A stretch of DNA of 9,126 nucleotides, from positions 2,307,653 through 2,316,778 of the forward strand of contig CP059264.1 in NCBI GenBank assembly GCA_013693915.1, written 5' to 3'. Position numbers and translations under genes: made by a program. Below are positions 7,361 to 9,126 of the stretch, piece by piece; position 1 is the first letter of the stretch; the number at the start of each line of letters is the position of its first letter. The notes beneath the pieces were generated by a model. It worked only from the letters and a program-made list of their open reading frames with translations, was not told the DNA's origin and made no database searches. The stretch comes from Dechloromonas sp. GTDB lineage: Bacteria; Pseudomonadota; Gammaproteobacteria; Burkholderiales; Rhodocyclaceae.

Positions 7361-7408
7361 CGTTCGTCAAGGACGGGATTCGACGTCGCGGATCGGCGTG
7401 CCGCCAGG

Positions 7409-8215
7409 TCAGCCGTAGCGGCCCTCGATGTAATCCGCGGTTTCCTTGTGTGCCGGGGTCACGAACATCTCCTCGGTACGCGCATGCTCGACGACCTTGC
7501 CCATCAGCATGAACACGCATTCCTCGCTGGCCCGCCGCGCCTGCGCCATGTTGTGGGTCACGATGAGGATCGTGTACTGGCCCCGCAGTTCCCAGAGCAG
7601 TTCCTCGACCGCTTCGGTGCCCTTGGGGTCGAGCGCCGAGCACGGTTCGTCCATCAGCAGGACCTTTGGCTTCACCGGCAGCAGGCGGGCGATGCACAGC
7701 TTCTGCTGTTCCTCGAGCGACAGCTCGGTCGCCTTGCGCTTCAGGCGGTCCTTTACCTGGTCCCAGAGCAGGACCTGGCGCAACGACTGCTCGACGATCT
7801 CGTCCGGCGTTCCCTGCGCCATCTCGCCACCGCCCTTGGCGTGCAGCCGGTGGCTGAAGAGGATGTTGTCACGGATCGAGATCGGCAATGGGTTCGGGCG
7901 CTGGAAGACCATCCCCACCTGCTTGCGCACCTGCACCAGTTCGACCTGCGGGTCGTAGATGTTCTCGTTCATGACGTGAATGCTGCCCTCGATCCGCACG
8001 TAACCGAGCCGCTCGTTGATGCGGTTGACGCTGCGCAGGAAGGTGCTCTTGCCGCAGCCCGACGGACCGATCATCGACGTGATCAGTCCTTCACGGATGC
8101 GCAGATCGACGTCGTAGAGCGCCTGGAAGGTGCCATACCAGAGATTGAGCTTCTCGCTGGCGATGGCATGGCGGGGAATCGGCTGCACGGGCGCAGCGGT
8201 TTGTTCGTTGTTCAT
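7409..8215 (-). CDS. pstB: Phosphate ABC transporter ATPase PstB-like, signature motif degenerate
   Basis: Cytoplasmic ATPase that would drive high-affinity phosphate import through PstC/PstA with binding protein PstS. It has 268 residues, close to the family norm, with the typical ending DYIEGRYG. Conserved parts: A-loop Y27; Walker A GPSGCGKST (50-58); Q-loop Q105 in MVFQRPNPLP; Walker B VLLMDE (D189, E190); D-loop SALD (193-196); switch H221 in VTHNMAQA. The odd point is the signature: LSLEEQQKL (165-173) replaces LSGGQQQRL, so both glycines that contact the gamma-phosphate of ATP on the partner subunit are lost. The gene follows the other PstB-like gene after 82 bp. The ribosome-binding site is modest (AAGGA, 11 bases before ATG 8215). 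Alone as a homodimer it would have no canonical ATP site. Confidence 0.93.
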   Translation of the reverse strand: MNNEQTAAPVQPIPRHAIASEKLNLWYGTFQALYDVDLRIREGLITSMIGPSGCGKSTFLRSVNRINERLGYVRIEGSIHVMNENIYDPQVELVQVRKQVGMVFQRPNPLPISIRDNILFSHRLHAKGGGEMAQGTPDEIVEQSLRQVLLWDQVKDRLKRKATELSLEEQQKLCIARLLPVKPKVLLMDEPCSALDPKGTEAVEELLWELRGQYTILIVTHNMAQARRASEECVFMLMGKVVEHARTEEMFVTPAHKETADYIEGRYG

Positions 8216-8297
8216 CGTAGATAATGTCCTTGATAGGCAATGTGGGCGTCACCGGCGAGCCGCCACCGGTTTGCCGCTCACGACGGGTACGGCACGG

Positions 8298-9116
8298 TTA
8301 GCCAAACCGTCCCTCGACGTAGTCGCGCGTGCGCTGATCCTTCACCTCGCCGGTGAACAGGTCTTCGGTTACGCCGATCTCGACACACTCGCCGGCGAGG
8401 AAGAAGGCCGTCCGGTCGGCGAGGCGCCGGGCCTGCTGCACGAGGTTGGTGACGAGGATGATGGTCACTTCCTGGCGCAGCTCCTTGAGCACGTCCTCGA
8501 TGCGCATCGTCGTCACCGGGTCGACGGCGATCGAGAACTCGTCGAGCATCAGGAGATCCGGCTCCTGCGACAGCGCACGGGCAATCGTCAGGCGCTGCTG
8601 CTGGCCGCCGGAAAGAAGGCTGCCGAGGGCGTTCAGACGGTCCTTGACTTCGTCCCAGAGCGCGGCGCGGGTCAGGCAGCGCTGGACGATGACGTCGAGT
8701 TCGGCCTTTTCCTTGATGCCGCGCAGGCGCGGTGACAGCGCGACGTTGTCGTACACCGTCATCGGCAGGCCGACCGGCAGCGGAAAAACGACGCCGATCC
8801 GGCTGCGCAGGGCATAGACGTTATTCAGTCGGCGCGTGTCGCGGCCGTTGAAGCTGATCTCGCCCTCCACCCGCATGCCGCTGGTGAACATGTCCATGCG
8901 GTTGATCGCCTTGAGGAACGAGGTCTTGCCGGCATTCGCCGGGCCGATGATGCCGAAGATCTCGTGCTCGCGAACAGACAGGCTGACATCGCGCAGCGCC
9001 ACCTCGCTGCCGTAGCGGATCGTAAGATTGCGCACCTCGAGTTTGTTCGGAACGGCGGCGGCCGCCTGCTGACTGGCGTCGCTGGCCGGCGCCGGGACTG
9101 CTGCGACTTCTACCAT
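8298..9116 (-). CDS. pstB: Divergent PstB-like ABC ATPase, intact signature but altered Walker A, Q-loop and H-loop
   Basis: A 272-residue ATPase with a 24-residue Ala/Pro-rich N-terminal extension and a PstB-type ending (DYVEGRFG). The signature LSGGQQQRL (168-176) is perfect. The P-loop is GPANAGKT (58-65), keeping GxxxxGKT but not the usual GPSGCGKST. The Q-loop glutamine is replaced by Pro (VVFPLP, P112). Walker B keeps D192 and E193. The switch histidine is replaced by Asn (LVTNLVQQA, N224), and the D-loop reads IAVD instead of SALD. These changes should cripple hydrolysis at its own nucleotide site while leaving its signature able to serve a partner, and the neighbouring PstB has exactly the opposite defect. 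ATG 9116 has GGAAG five bases upstream, but the frame stays open to the window edge (three Glu codons), so an earlier start cannot be excluded. pstS, pstC and pstA would be expected upstream, outside the window. Confidence 0.88.
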   Translation of the reverse strand: MVEVAAVPAPASDASQQAAAAVPNKLEVRNLTIRYGSEVALRDVSLSVREHEIFGIIGPANAGKTSFLKAINRMDMFTSGMRVEGEISFNGRDTRRLNNVYALRSRIGVVFPLPVGLPMTVYDNVALSPRLRGIKEKAELDVIVQRCLTRAALWDEVKDRLNALGSLLSGGQQQRLTIARALSQEPDLLMLDEFSIAVDPVTTMRIEDVLKELRQEVTIILVTNLVQQARRLADRTAFFLAGECVEIGVTEDLFTGEVKDQRTRDYVEGRFG

Positions 9117-9126
9117 TTCTTCTTCC

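Noticed and set aside
7361..7370. TTGACG upstream of TATAAT as the -35 of the sensor promoter
   Set aside because: Only four bases separate the two boxes, far from the 16-18 needed.
8241..8275. ACCGG...CCGGT inverted repeat between the two pstB genes
   Set aside because: Five-base arms with a 10-base loop; expected by chance in GC-rich DNA.

Overview
The window is GC-rich chromosomal DNA with strong codon-third-position G/C bias. Gene content (ParE, patatin lipoprotein, CPBP protease, a pst cluster with two ATPases) and protein style suggest a betaproteobacterium, perhaps Rhodocyclales. That placement is an impression from the sequence, not a search result.

Left part (1-2558, + strand): the 3' three quarters of parE (topoisomerase IV subunit B, cut by the window edge), then a patatin-like phospholipase with a lipoprotein signal.

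Accessory patch (2559-4547, + strand): an unrecognised gene that appears frameshifted (2566-2906); a 22-codon stub (2908-2976) copying the start of another unrecognised small gene (3908-4282); and between the two copies a Phd/YefM-PIN type II toxin-antitoxin module with its own promoter and palindromes. The start codons of the two copies are exactly 1000 bp apart. The antitoxin frame is broken by one missing base, so its toxin-binding tail lies in the -1 frame, while the toxin is intact.

Next comes a CPBP-family intramembrane protease (4548-5348, +), which converges on a minus-strand block. Two GC-rich hairpins lie in the gap.

Right part (minus strand, transcribed right to left): two adjacent PstB-like phosphate ABC transporter ATPases (9116-8298 and 8215-7409), then a membrane protein with a long periplasmic helical repeat region, a HAMP domain and no recognisable output domain (7317-5581), which has its own TATAAT box. 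The two PstB proteins have complementary defects. The first keeps LSGGQ but lacks the Q-loop glutamine and switch histidine. The second has perfect Walker A, Q-loop, Walker B and H-loop but LSLEE in place of LSGGQ. As a heterodimer they would form one canonical and one degenerate ATP site, which is the most interesting system in the window.
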